Shown piece after piece: positions 8,841 through 21,800 of a stretch of 64,000 nt of DNA. The stretch spans positions 12,955,001 to 13,019,000 of the forward strand of contig OW285196.1 of assembly GCA_935421135.1 (NCBI GenBank), in the 5' to 3' direction. This DNA is from Bugulina stolonifera (Eukaryota; Bryozoa; Gymnolaemata; Cheilostomatida; Bugulidae). Every line of letters starts with the position of its first letter. Within the stretch, counting starts at the first letter, position 1. The position numbers and the translations under genes are program-made. Below the pieces are notes generated by a model. The model saw nothing but the letters and a program-made list of their open reading frames with translations, had not been told where the DNA came from and did no database searches.

Positions 8841-11800
8841 CTACTCCATCTGGTAGTCCTTGAACCTGACAGGAAGGACACCGCCGTTTACTCGTGGCTG
8901 ACGTTCTGGGGTCGGATTTCCCCGGGGCATGGAGGGTGGTGCTGGCACACTGACGGTGGTCTGTGGCAGGGTGGTCACATTCATCTCATCCATCAACGGA
9001 GACAGGGCATCACTATCAGAAGACATGTGTGAGTGATCAGACTTCAGATGAACAAGGTTTCTTCGGACTACGGAGTGGCCATTGTCAACCAGATAAGACC
9101 TTGGTGACTCATGGCAATCAATGATCACACCTTGAGCCCATTCTTTGTCAGCATCAGTTCTCACTAGAGCGGGTGTACCAGGTTGCATCTCAGCTAGTTG
9201 CTTAGCGATCGTAGTACTCCTTCCTCAGATCCTGACTGGCTGTCAGAGCCTCGGTTGGTTCAACGATTGCAGGTTTGAGGACCTCAGCGGTGATGGGTAA
9301 ATCACTTCTGATCGATCTGTTGAACAACATCTTAGCAAGACTGAGTGAACTCCTTGTGACCGGCGATTCTCTACACCGCAGTAGCGACCGGTAAATGTCT
9401 TCTCCATCTTCCTCACACTTCTTTAGAAAACCTTACATGGTTTGTACATAACGCTCAGCCGAACCATTAGGTCTTGGATAGTGAGCGCTTGACATCACAA
9501 TGGTGAAGCACCACTCAGATGCAAACGTTTGCATGACCTGGCTGTTGAACGGCATGTTGGCAGCCAAGATGGACACAGGAACACTATGCACAGCAAAGAC
9601 AGACTTTAACGCCAGGATAACATCTTCTGCCGTCTTCCTCTTCAGCAATCATAGTTCTGGAAAGTGTGAGTAGCAGTCCACAATTACCAGGTAGTCCTTA
9701 CTTTTGTACTCCATGATGTCCATAGCGACTTTGTTCCAAGGCAGACTAGGCACTTCATGCGGCATGAGCGGCTCTTTTTGTTGGCGTCTAGAAAATTTAG
9801 CACATGGATGACAGCCCGATACTTCATTCTGAATATCTGTAGATAATCCAGGCCAGAAGAAGGATTTTCTGGCACGGTCCCGGCACTTCTGAATACCTAG
9901 GTGCTCAGCATGAAGAGATTTCAGCACAGATTTCCTCAGCAAGATAGGTACTATGAGTCGCTCCTCGAAGTAGAGAAGACCATCCAGCTCGTATATGTCA
10001 GCCCTTATGCTCCAGTAGGGTTGCAAAGACGCAGGAGCCCGGCTCCTTAGTGGCCAGTTCCAGCCATCTTTTAAGGCAGCCTTCAGTAGCTGCATAACTG
10101 GGTCTTGAGCATAGGCATCTCTCATAGCATCAACAGTGCTGTCATCAGCCTCCAAAGCTATGAACCATAACAACTTTGCCTTCCAGGTCAGCCTGATCGT
10201 CTGTAACCTTCTGCAGATAAGCTCGGGACAGCGTGTCAGCAATATAGAGTTATTTCCCAGGCACATAAGTCATCTCTGATATGTCATATCTCTGAAGCCT
10301 CAGTAATAGTCTCTGTAGTCTGGGTGACCCTTTGTGCAGGGGTTTGTTCTTTATGGGGACCAGAGGCTTGTTATCAGTCTGCACATGCACTTTGCGACCA
10401 TACAGGTAGCTATGAAAGCGTTGGCAACCAAATACAACAGCAAGTAATTTTTTATCTATTTGTGGGTAGTTACACTCGGTCTCTGTCAGGCTTCTGGAAG
10501 CATAAGCCACTGGTTTGTTATCCTGTAGCAGCACTGCCCCTAGACCACTTTTAGAGGCGTCAACCTGCAGGTGAGCATCCCTGGTGACATCAAAGTACTG
10601 TAAGACTGGTTCAGAAGTAAGTAGGCGTTTAATGATCTGAAAGCGTTCCTGCTGCTCTTTTGACCCCTCTATTCATTGTCACTTTTCAGCAACGCCCTCA
10701 GTTGTTCTGTACATGCTGACATGTTGGGTATAAAGCCTTGGAGACAGTTGAGGGTACCTATTAGCCTTTGCACTCTCTCTACATCTGTTGGGTCTGCCAT
10801 GGCATTGATTGCCAACACTTTCTCAGGATCTGGACGCAGACCATCCTTGGACACTATGTGGCCTAGGTATCGGACTTCTGACTGATTAAGCTGGATTTCC
10901 TTGCAATTGAACTTCACATTGGCCTCCCTAGTTTTGATGAGTAAACTTCTGAGATTATCATCATGCTCTTGGTGCGTCTTCCCGGCCATCATGTCATCGA
11001 AGTACACAGAGACACCAGGTAAATCTCCAAATATCTGTTCTACTTGATTTTCAAAGACCTCAGCACTTGAGTGTAAACCGAATGGAAGTCTGAGGAAGCA
11101 GTAACGGCCATACGAGGTGTTAAAAGTGGTTAGTAGACTGCTCTCCTCAGTGAGCACCACATGCCAGTAGCCATGTTTCATATCCATAATAGTGTAGTGT
11201 TGCATTCCGTTGAAACGAAAAGCAATGTCCTCTAGTGTTGGAATCTTGTGGTGTTCACACTTCACGGCCTTGTTCAGGTCTTTCGGATCCAGGCATATTC
11301 TCACTGAGCCATCTTTCTTTTCAACACAAACCATGCTACTGACCCAGTTTGTAGGTTTGTCAACCTTTGAAATAACTCCAGAGGCTTCCATACTATCCAG
11401 TTCCTTCTTGACTCAGTCTTTCATGCTCAATGGAACACAGCGGGGATGGTGAACAACGGGCTTCACTTTCTCATCTAAGCATATCTCATGTTCCCTGTCT
11501 AAACAGCCAATACCATCAAACACATCCGGAAAATCATCCAGCATCCAGCACTTCATTCACGCGACAAATCAACCCAAACATCTCAGCAGCCTCTAGGCCT
11601 AAGATTGGAGGAAGATCTTCATCAACAACCTCAAAATGCACATCGTGACTGAGACCGTTGTGATTCACACAGAGTTTTGCAGCACCAACATTCTCTATTT
11701 ACGAGCGGTTGTATCCAAACAGTTTCACAGCAGTTGGTACAAGCTTGGCCCCTAGTGACTGGATAGTGTCCAGTGTGATACAGTTAGTCTCCGCTCCTGT

Positions 11801-12139
11801 ATCAATCTTGAAAGGAACCTCAGTGAGTTTCCGCTTGCAGTTTACCTTCATGGGCAGAATCCATGACCTGCCCAGATCTACACTGCACAGCTCCAACTGA
11901 GCCAATAAAGAGACTATTAATTTGCTTCTCACTGCTCTTTGGCTTGCTGCATACCTTCTCAAAGTGGTTCTCAGGTCCACAATTGTTACACGTCTTTCCA
12001 TAGGCTGGACATCAGCCCTTGGCATGGACATAGCCACAGTATTTACAGCCGCCACGCTCCTCGCAAGGTTGAGGCTTCCTAGGTATGGCACCATGATCAC
12101 GCTGGACAGAATTGACACTAGAATCAAGGGAGGACTCAC
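8841..12139 (-). pseudogene. Gypsy pol remnant (protease, RT, RNase H, integrase)
   Basis: Fragments read on the minus strand: protease with active-site DTGAE (about 11800); reverse transcriptase at 11391-10669 with YFDDM at the catalytic site and a typical LPFGL segment; RNase H around 10590-10250, including QVDASKSGLGAVLLQ and TDNKPL; integrase zinc-binding HH-CC region and core in 10266-9433; and an integrase C-terminal frame at 9188-8841. Separate frames show several frameshifts plus in-frame stops, for example just upstream of the RT. In the integrase core the position normally holding the second catalytic Asp reads ILAANMPFNS, so that Asp appears to be Ala, while the later Glu (NGSAERY) is kept. 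Confidence 0.9.
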
Positions 12140-12811
12140 TTTGAAATGTACTCACAGTTGTGTCACCAGCAGACACCTTTGACATCTGTTGCTTCGTTAT
12201 CTCTGCAGCCCGTATATCATCAAGGGCACGTTGTGGGTTTATATCTCTGTCTCTCAGCAGTCTTTCTTGTAGTTTAACATCGGATAACAAAACACAATAC
12301 GACACAGCAGCATTTGATCACGATGACCTTCAAACTCACATTTGGTGGCTTGGGTTTTTAACCGTTTAACAAACATGTCGATAGGCTCCCCGTCAGTTTG
12401 ACTCATCGACCAGAACACATACCATTCATAGTGCATGTTGCGTCTCGGATTGCAGTAGGCCTCAAATTTCTCCAACACATCAGCAAATACGTCCTTGCTC
12501 TTGCCAGCGGCATACTCAAATTGACCAAAAATCTCCATTGTCTCCTCACCTGCTTGATTCAGCAGTATAGCGACCTGACGCTTGTTGATTAAAGCATTCT
12601 CCGGGGGTTCCTGCCCATTATTAGCTTTGGGCTTCAACACCAAATCAACGGCAAGCAAATAATTCTCCAGGGAAGTCCTCCATTTTCTCCAATTATCAGA
12701 CACATTGCCCTCAAATGAGAGCTCTCCAGGGGCCTTCAGACTACTATTCATGATGAATAATCCAAGGTAGACGTAGCAGAGGTCCACAGCAACAGTAGGT
12801 AAATACAGCAA
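12012..12811 (-). pseudogene. Gypsy gag remnant
   Basis: Two overlapping frames (12811-12254 and 12305-12012) together resemble a retrotransposon Gag. The matrix/capsid-like part has WRKWRTSLENYLLA and a MFVKRLKTQA segment, followed by a Cys/His zinc knuckle beginning CKYCGYVHAKG that runs into a stop. A frame change near 12270 separates capsid from the knuckle region. Assignment rests on position behind the 5' LTR and these motifs. Confidence 0.85.
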
Positions 12812-12860
12812 TCACCAGTCCAAAAAGCAGAGCAGGGTCCAGCAACACCCGCTGCCACCA

Positions 12861-13108
12861 TGTAACATTAAGTATAGTAATATTTATCTGTGTGTGTATT
12901 GTAGAGCGTGTATCATTATACTAGTAGTAACCAAAGGGTATTGGGAAAGGGCTGGCCGGCCAGGGGACAGGTCATTGGGTTTGTGAACAATCAAATGTCC
13001 ATTAATGTTTAGTAGTCAATTTAGCGTGTTTCTTATAGGAGGCTGCCATTTGTACTGTCCGGAACTCTCTCGAGAATGTTAGTAAACAAAAGCCTTCGTA
13101 TTGTTCCA
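12861..13108 (-). repeat. 5' LTR of the Gypsy element
   Basis: 248 bp starting TGTAACATTAAG and ending TTGTTCCA. It carries a 35-bp GC-rich stretch around 12945-12979 (including GGCTGGCCGGCC) that duplicates the neighbouring TATTGGG edge and is not in the other LTR. A handful of substitutions separate the shared parts, which means the insertion is old but not ancient. Confidence 0.9.
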
Positions 13109-13492
13109 TGCCACACCTGTTTTTGTTATGTGTTCGTATTCATAAATTTCAGAGAATGTTGATGATTTAGTAACAGTTTAATGCTCTATATCAAATGTCC
13201 ACTCTAAGCATATGATAGCATCTACAAGCAAAAATTAAGTACTGTAAATAACATGAATAAAGCAGTGTTTACTATAATACTTATGCAACCAGCATACAAT
13301 CAACAACACCTTAGCTGCGAGAGCTGAATTTAGGGAGCGTTGAGGCTCTGAAAATACCTGTTGAGGCAGTACTTAGAAAGAAAAGTTGTACATTTCTGGA
13401 ATAAAACAACTCTAGCCAGCCAATAGCCTATGTATTGCAGTCTTGCAGTCTTGAAGCCTACCACCTCTATTGCTAGTGAATTGTAAAAGTAC

Positions 13493-13635
13493 CAGGCTTG
13501 CCAAGTTCGACTGTTGAAAATCAGAGAGATTCACCATTCGGGTGGGGGGTGTCCATTTTGGGTGGGGTGGGATCCCAAAAATTGAGTTGAGAATCAGGGA
13601 GTCTCCTGCGGAATCAGGGAGACTTGGTAAGCCTG
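13493..13635. mobile_element. Short hAT-type MITE (143 bp)
   Basis: Terminal inverted repeats CAGGCTTGCCAAGT / ACTTGGTAAGCCTG are flanked by 8-bp near-identical duplications, AAAAGTAC (13485-13492) and AAAGGTAC (13636-13643). The 8-bp duplication and CAG...CTG ends fit hAT. Confidence 0.8.
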
Positions 13636-13639
13636 AAAG

Positions 13640-14217
13640 GTACACACTGTACACCTGTTCACTCAGTAAAATAAGAGGTAGGAGCACGCCATATACTACT
13701 ATGTACCCTCACTTCTAACACTGGACCGAGCTGCAACATCAAATGTAATTATTTCACCCCTGCCTAGCTACTCCACTAGAATGTGTAAAAGGAGTCCGAA
13801 CTACATTCTAAAGGCACTAAATGTACTTATAATTATTTAGCATTACCTGTGTATGTGCCTGCATGTTTGTAATTGCATAACTACTGCTTATATTGTGGTG
13901 AAACAGCCTCCGTGGTTATGGCACCTAGGCCAGCCACACAAACATTATAATAGCTGACATTGAATTACCATACATAATCTTATCCATGCATGACATTGTT
14001 ATCCATATTCATCCATGCATTCATTATTATCTTATATACTGTGTCTTATATATATATGTACTAGCAATCAAGCCTTGTATTACGTTCTATTACAACTTGG
14101 TTTCTCCCACATTTATGTACCTATTTAGTAATTGTCTGTTCTTGCTTGATTGTGAATTATTAGTCTTTTTGCCATTTTATATAGCAACTTCGTGGCCAAC
14201 CTTATAGATTAAGCTCA
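13640..14217. other. No gene recognised
   Basis: AT-rich intergenic sequence between two MITEs. The short open frames show no recognisable domain. Confidence 0.5.
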
Positions 14218-14225
14218 TAATTATA

Positions 14226-14825
14226 CAGAGATGCCAGACTCGAGTTAAAGACTCTCACTCGAGTTAATTCAAGCAAAATTTTATGGCTTATTATAAAGAC
14301 TCGTAACTTGAATATACAGCTGTCAAAAACTTGTAACTTGAATTGTAATTCAATTATGGCTACGATCAAAGACTCTCAACTCACACATCATTATACTGAA
14401 ATATTCAATAACTCGAGTTTTCATTGGGCAGTTGTGAATTGTAATGAATAGAAATAACCACAGATGTAACCACCAACCACAACCACAATTATAAAGCATT
14501 TTACACTAAAACTGTGACATTTTGCTTTGAAATTTGAACTTCTAACACCATTTCCTAACAAAATTTCACTATAAGCTAAACAATAACTCAATAACTCTAT
14601 AAAAAGACTCGAGTTAAACAAGGAAAGAATTGAATTGAAACTTGCTAGTAGTTAACTTGGATAACTTGACAAAAACTTGAGTTTCTGGGGACATGTAAAT
14701 ATTTAACTTGTAACTTGAAAGTTTTGATCTGTCACTGAAAGAATTGACTTGTAACTTGAAGAGTCACAACTAAGAGTTGGCCATGAAAACTTGAGTTTCC
14801 AAAATAAAACTTGCACACATCTCTG
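14226..14825. mobile_element. hAT-type MITE (600 bp) rich in AACTTGAGTT motifs
   Basis: Ends CAGAGATG ... CATCTCTG with an exact 8-bp target duplication TAATTATA (14218-14225 and 14826-14833). The interior contains many direct and inverted copies of ACTCGAGTTAA and TAACTTGAA, making a self-complementary internal structure. No transposase frame. Confidence 0.9.
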
Positions 14826-14837
14826 TAATTATATACG

Positions 14838-15475
14838 ACATGTTTCTCCTTATTGTAAGCACATTTTGTGCAAAGGCCGACCTTTTATGTGGCCGAGTCG
14901 GGCGGAACCAGACATATTGTTGCATCAGTTCCGGAGCCAACCCCATGTCGGATAACCGATACCATGCCGGGCTCTTTTGGCCGGAAGTTTGTTATGTATA
15001 TAAGGCAGTGCATTTTGTGTTCTAATTCAGTTGTTGATTGCGCTTGAATAAAGCAACATCTCCTAACTCAACCTACAGAGGCTTACTCTTTAGGCGGGTA
15101 GCTCCACCTGAGAATCCTTTGGATTCAGTACGGCTCGAGCTCACCTCATCCTAGGCTAAGCATATCTCTATCCACCCCTTAAACTTAGGCCGATCCCGGG
15201 TTCTAATGAACCTAGCGTCGGACTTAGGCTCTCAAGGTTAAACATTCTTTCTTGCACTCCCTCGGAGTATAAACTCTGCATGACCTACGTCGGTCCTGAG
15301 CTCCAATGAGTCTCGGCATCGGCCTACGTCTGATATAATCTACATTATAACGAGCACCTCTAACTGTCCACTCTTTTATGTAATGAGCAGAAGGTACACT
15401 TGGTCGGCCTCTACCACCGTCCAAGCCCTTCCCATACTTGCAGCCCTCGGCTCTCGTATGCAATAGCACTCAAAA
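14838..15475 (+). mobile_element. LTR-like or TRIM-like element (GC-rich, TATA box and AATAAA)
   Basis: This GC-richer block has a TATA-like TATATAAGG near 14997, AATAAA at about 15048, and downstream GC-rich sequence containing TTTTATGTAATGAGCAGAAGG. The two elements at 31383-31930 and 33659-34206 share this architecture (TATATAAAGG, then AATAAAG, then TTTCATGTAATG), which suggests related LTR promoter/polyadenylation units. Ends are approximate and no target duplication was found. Confidence 0.5.
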
Positions 15476-15824
15476 CATTGCAATATTGTACTTGTTACAC
15501 GTTATTGTTGTACATTTCCATTAAGACCCATCTGATACATGTGATAATGTGTCCTTGACAATATGTTTCTTGCATTACCTACATTGCATTGTTATTGGGC
15601 AGCACTTGCAATACTGTTGTATAACTTATTATACACTCGGTAGGCTCATCCAATTAATGGCGAGATATGTGTGATTATATCTGCTCTATATTACATTACA
15701 TGTATGTGCTCATTCATGTTCCCTTAAATATAATACCAGTGCTAAATGTATTTGGTGACGTTATAGATCTGTATCTCAAAATCACATGACAATCTGCTTC
15801 TAAATTTTATATATTTAGGGTGAA
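15476..15824. promoter_or_regulatory. Presumed 5' region of the tandem-RRM gene
   Basis: AT-rich sequence upstream of the first coding exon. An acceptor-like TATATTTAG lies just before GGTGAAATGG, so the start codon may sit in a second, spliced exon with the 5' UTR further left. No specific promoter element can be supported. Confidence 0.3.
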
Positions 15825-18800
15825 ATGGCAAGTCAGCCTGAGGGAGAGGAAGAAGAGGATTTTCCTGGATATGTTAGTATTGTCTCTGTTCACTGTACCT
15901 ACATGTAGCTATAATACATATTTGTATGTACATGTAGTTCTAATATCTATTGATATGTATATCGTGTTTGTATGCAATACTGTGAATCATCATATTTTAA
16001 CGTATCTGTTTGCCAAGTAAGTGTACATCACATAGTCCACCTTGCACAACCACTTACTTTGCATATTGGATACATAATATATAATTGTTTTTTTTTAGAT
16101 ATACATGTGTATGTTATGTACGTAGTAATACACATGTACATTTGCTATAGCAATAGACTCTGTTATAGTGTAAGTGGGTGGAAGAGAGAATGTAATTATG
16201 AATGAAATTCATAAAAAAATGATGGTTTATGGATATCAAAGGGAGTTGTCAGTCCGCACCATCAATGTTCATATTTCTTCTTGTCTGATTCTCTTCTTTC
16301 TTCTGACTACAATGTAGCTGGCTGTGAGTGACGATAGACAAGCAACTGTTGGCTATGGAGGTATAGAGAAACCTAGAGAGGTAAATGAATCCACTGGAAT
16401 TAAATAGTTACATAGCTTGTGTCAGGTGATTCATATATTCTGTGTGATTCAACTGCATATTAAGTATCTGATTAGTCTACTGGAGTTGTTTGCAATTGTG
16501 AGCTGCTCATATACTGAAAAATTAACAAGTTGTATTCTCTCCATGACTATAGCCATTATTATCATAGTTTCCATGTAACCTATCTTCAGTGTAGCTCAGG
16601 TTTATTATTTTTTTAAATTGAATAAAATTTTCATGTTGCGTTTCAAGACAAGTCCATCTTTACTACATAATATTTACATACGTGTATGTTATACTGTACA
16701 TTTAGATAAGTCAACCATTGTAATTGACTTGTTTTGCTGCAGATTGTTGGAGTACCACCTGAACTAGATGATATAGTTGACGGAGCGATTCATCTGCTAC
16801 GAATGGTCGAGGAACGTGCCATTGATGATGCTGATTTTGACACAATATTAGAGTACATGGAGATGTATATGTATTTGAGAGAGGTTAGCTATTAGCAAAT
16901 AGCAGTTTACATATAATGCTTTACTGATATTTTGTATTTACTGACCACTGTCTTGCTATCTTGCATGTTGCCAGTGATTTTCGATCTTTAGTATTTTTAG
17001 TAACAAATGTCATGTACGCAAAATGTCGCTAAGGGTTGGTAAAAAGAGGAATTGTTGTCAATCAGTGACTATAGATTTTAATTTCAAGATTACCCAGCAT
17101 GTCTAATAACGTTAGGTAACAACCAATCAACTGGCAGACATCTCTGCATAGTAGGACTGGAGAAAATCTCAAGGGTAAAAGAGCATTTATGCACTTCTTG
17201 GTACTCCACCGATATCTCGGTGGCCTGGTTATGTTGCTACAATAAGTACAGCTACATTGTAGTTCCTGTATCATGTCACCGAGGTTTTGTGAAATTCGAA
17301 ATTTGAAGGATTTTGTATCAATATTAATTAAAATTTTACTTTAAATGAAGAAAAGCATTTTTAAATATAATCAGCAAATGGTTGCAACCAATGTAAAATT
17401 TGAATCCTGAACTTTGAAATTTAATTGATTGATAGGCTACCGAGACGCGAAAAAGTATCTATCAAGTTATTTTTCGGTGGGTATCAGTGCAAGTGCAGTG
17501 GCTGCATGCAGATTTTGAAAATAGTCTGGTGAAATCAATTTTGATCAGGTGCAGCTAACTCATATAATGGTCTTTGCGATCTCGGTGGGAGTTCGACAGG
17601 AGTGCACAAATGCACCTTAATTCATGGACGAGTCTCACTTTGTGTACATTACATGTATGAGTGACTCATTATCGCTGTGTATCTGTCGGATAATGAATCA
17701 CATTCCTAATCACTTTTTAATGTGATATTTTTTAGCAAGAAAAAAGTAAGGTGTTTTTGTTGGTGGAGACAGAAAAAGAATTTTCTATTCTATAAAATGT
17801 ATTTCTGTAGGATATTTTATTTGTAAACTTGTCATGCGGAAATGTTATGTTTTTAGCCAGCAGACTCAACACTTCGCCTCCCAGACGAGGTGTTTGAGAC
17901 TCTAGAAGGACTTGTCTATCAGGTAACCACCCATTACAACCGTAGTTTAAGCCATGCCACCACTCAAGACCGCAGCAATAAAATATTTCATATCCTCAGT
18001 CAGTATTGTCAAAAGGTGAATGAATTTAGGAAGGGCTGCCTCTTGGCTTATCTCTGTATAAAGGACGACCATCAACTCGGATATTTAATATCCAACTTGC
18101 ACTTTGTTGCGCGTCAAGTAAGAGGATTCATTGATGAGAAGTGGTATTCCTTCATTAAATCATTACCAACCAAACGAGGCGTTTCTAGTGACAATCAGAG
18201 CAAATTGTTGCAGTTGATTAGTCAGCGACTCCGACTAGTCATTGCTGTCACAAAACAGGAAATGATAAGTTTCTTGAGAGACGACGTGGAAGCGGATTCC
18301 ATCTCTCTAACAATAATGATTTGTCCGCCAGACAAGAAGAGTGCGAGTACCGATGGTGAAGAACAGTTTCTAGATGGGTTTACAGATTTTGAATATACCC
18401 TCAAAGGGCTACAAGAAGCTTTTCAAAATTCTGCTGAGGTACATGCATGTTTATATATCCACTGTATCATTGGTTTAATAGTTTAATGTTTGCAAGTTCA
18501 TCTGCAGAGGTCAGGAGGAGGTCAAATAAGTAGTCATTATGTCACAATTCTGCTACTTATTTTAGTTAAAGCTGGCTCAAGAGGAAAAACCGTTGAAGCT
18601 TGATATATCCGAAGGGGCAAGTCAAGGTGCAAAAGAAGGTCTCGGTATTACTGAAAGGAAGGCAAGTGTAGTCCTTTAATATTGCTCGATGCCTCACCCC
18701 GCTCTATGCTTGTATTCAACTCTGTCAATTTGGTTTACTCTGTGATAAAAAGTTATTGTTATCCATAGGCATGGGAAATTGACTTGGTAGGTATACTATC

Positions 18801-21800
18801 TGCTTGACTTCAAGTGTTACTTATCGGCTAGCATAGTATAATCATATTACTTAATAAACATGCAGCATGTTGTAATAATAGTAGGGATGGAAATATATCA
18901 ACTTTATTAGTAGAATTAGTAAGATGTTAATCCTTGTAGACATATAGAGGACCCCTGAGTCCACCGACATCTTCAGAGAAGGCAGAGCCTCGAGCCGTGA
19001 GTTTATATTATACAGTTTATGGTTAAGCTCTCCTGCCATTAGTTCAAGAGCTTTGGTATATTCGTTCTTTTTTATCCTAAACTAGATACATGCTTATATT
19101 CACTAGACTTCACATTCTCAGCCTTGGCGTGTTTGTCAAGTAACGTCAAGTTATTTGTACGAATATTACTCGTTCGTACCCAATAGTAGCATTCGCAGTG
19201 AATGGCCGATCACATTATGAATAGCCTATACTTTGAACACACGGATACATAGGGTCAGTAGGTTATGTGCTATAAGATAGGTAGATTCATCTAATGATAA
19301 AAAGAGCCAGCTGCTACTGTTGATACTAGTTGCTACAGTTGCCACCATGCTCATATCCAACACCTGAAGTATACAACTGGGATTTCTATATGACTGCTTA
19401 TAATATATCAATAATGATGATGTGACAGCATACGATTATAATCTACATGTATAATAGGAGGCGATTGAAAAGAGTGATACTACAGTCTATGTACCGTCTC
19501 TACCACCCCACACAACAACAAGGAATCTGTTTGATTGGTTCAAGGAGTACGGAGTGTTGCTCAATGTTCACATACCCAGAGATCGTTTCTTGCCAGAAAA
19601 TATCAGTATGTGTATATTATTATAATACAGTAATATAGTGATATCAGTATGTGTATATTATTGTAATACAGTAATATAGAAATATCAGTATGTGTGTATT
19701 ATTGTAATACAGTAATATCAGTATGTGTATATTATTATAATACAGTAATATAGTAATAATAGTATGTGTATATTATTATAATACAGTAATATAGTAATTT
19801 CAGTATGTGTATATTATTGTAATACAGTAATATCAGTATGTGTATATTATTGTAATACAGTAATATAGTAATATCAGTATGTGTATATTATTATAATACA
19901 GTAATATAGTGATATCAGTATGTGTATATTATTGTAATACAGTAATATAGAAATATCAGTATGTGTGTATTATTGTAATACAGTAATATCAGTATGTGTA
20001 TATTATTATAATACGGTAATATAGTAATAACAGTATGTGTATATTATTATAATACAGTAATATACTAATTTCAGTATGTGTATATTATTGTAATACAGTA
20101 ATATCAGTATGTGTATATTATTGTAATACAGTAATATAGTAATATCAGTATGTGTATATTATTATAATACAGTAATACCAGTATGTGTACTAGGCACCTA
20201 GTCAGCCAGGAGTTATGGCTGTTTGTCACAATTGTGGTAGAGCTGTTCAAAAAGATGTTGTCTGTAATCACCTTGTTGATATTGTGTAATTCTCATTGTT
20301 TACTGTGTATGTTTCTGTAGGAGGTTATGGACTGGTTCAGTTCCTTAAGAAAGAAGACGCGGAAAGGGCTATCAAAGACAGTAAATATAATGCCAGGATG
20401 GCACGTGTAGGTTTCTATTGGCTGTCATAGTCATAACAGTGGGAATATACTGACAGTAATACTAGATATGTATGTATCAACACTAAACAATAGGAGCTAA
20501 GCCCATCCTATTCTCTTCCAATAGTTTCAAATAATCGGAAAGATTACGGTTGGCGTGTGCAGTGTAGACTGATGTTGTAGCCGTCTCTTATATTAATATA
20601 AAGTAGTTATGCCAATTAATTTCACACCAATGCAATAACTTTTCTGTAAATAGTTATAATGCTATTTCTAATCTCTCACCGATTGTGTTATGAATAAAAA
20701 ATTGATCTTTGTTTGTAAATATTTTTTAGAAAAACAATGAGGGAAGCGCTTTGGAGGAGAGTAAAATAATAATTCAAGATCTACTAGGTTTAACTACTAA
20801 TGTACAGTTGGTAGAGATGTGCAAGGGCTATGGTACTATTGGAGAGGCGCATGTCATTCCTCAAAAACAATTAGGTATGTGATACTTATACTGCATTTGT
20901 ATATGTATATGTAAGATACTAGGTATGGATAAGATACTAGGTACATGTACAAATGTGTGTATAATATACTAGGTACATGTACAAATGTATGTATAAGATA
21001 CTAGGTACATGTACAAATGTATGTATAAGATACTAGGTACATGTACAAATGTATGTATAAGATACTAGGTACATGTACAAATGTATGTATAAGATACTAG
21101 ATACATGTACAAATGTATGTATAAGATACTAGGTACATGTACAAATGTATGTATAAGATACTAGGTACATGTACAAATGTATGTATAAGACACTAGGTAC
21201 ATGTACATGTATATATATTATATATTATAACGTGCAGTTGTAGTACTGGTATCATTTATAATAATTAGAATGACATCGCACTGTTAATTTGGTTTAGGGT
21301 TTGTAAAGTTCACGACTCCAGACGAAGCTCTAAAAGCCTTGGATGAACTTCAATCTAGGAATAAATTCGCTTTGATGGCCAGACCCAAGTAAGGGATATG
21401 CTCATATATTATTATGTATGTTTAATACATGTACTACAATATTAACAGTAGATAGATGAACGTATTATAACATACTCATTTCTATACGAATTACATGAGG
21501 TGTACATGTATGTAGGCATGTACACTGTAATCATAAACATATGAATATATGATCTACTTTGAACCCTTTCACTGTATTACAATTTTATAAGGTCTTGTTT
21601 CATTCACAAAGAAAAACAAAGCTCTGTTACCATAGAATGACCTTCCTGTCATGTTTTTACCACCTCCATATTTGGTAGCAATTATTCAATGTCCACATAA
21701 GAATATACCTGGTGTATTCTTATAAAATGGTGGATATTTTATTCTTTTTAGCCTCATTGATTATTATTTGTCTGCAGGAAGTTATTGACCGGTGCGCGAA

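Larger units (their letters stand above)
7673..13108 (-). mobile_element. Gypsy-type LTR retrotransposon, decayed, minus strand
   Basis: The element is bounded by two related LTRs that start TGTAACA and end TGTTACA or TGTTCCA, and is flanked by a 5-bp target duplication TGCCA (7668-7672 and 13109-13113). Reading on the minus strand, a candidate primer-binding site TGGTGGCAGC begins directly after the 5' LTR (12860 downward). A purine-rich tract CTTGAGGAGGGAGA (8644-8631) abuts the 3' LTR. Domain order is Gag, zinc knuckle, aspartic protease, reverse transcriptase, RNase H, integrase, which is the Ty3/Gypsy order. The coding part is broken by several stops and frameshifts, so it cannot be autonomous now. 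It is a genomic element with no envelope-like frame visible. Confidence 0.95.

Noticed and set aside
8805..12592. Plus-strand open frames across the retrotransposon
   Set aside because: They are antisense shadows of the minus-strand gag and pol frames.
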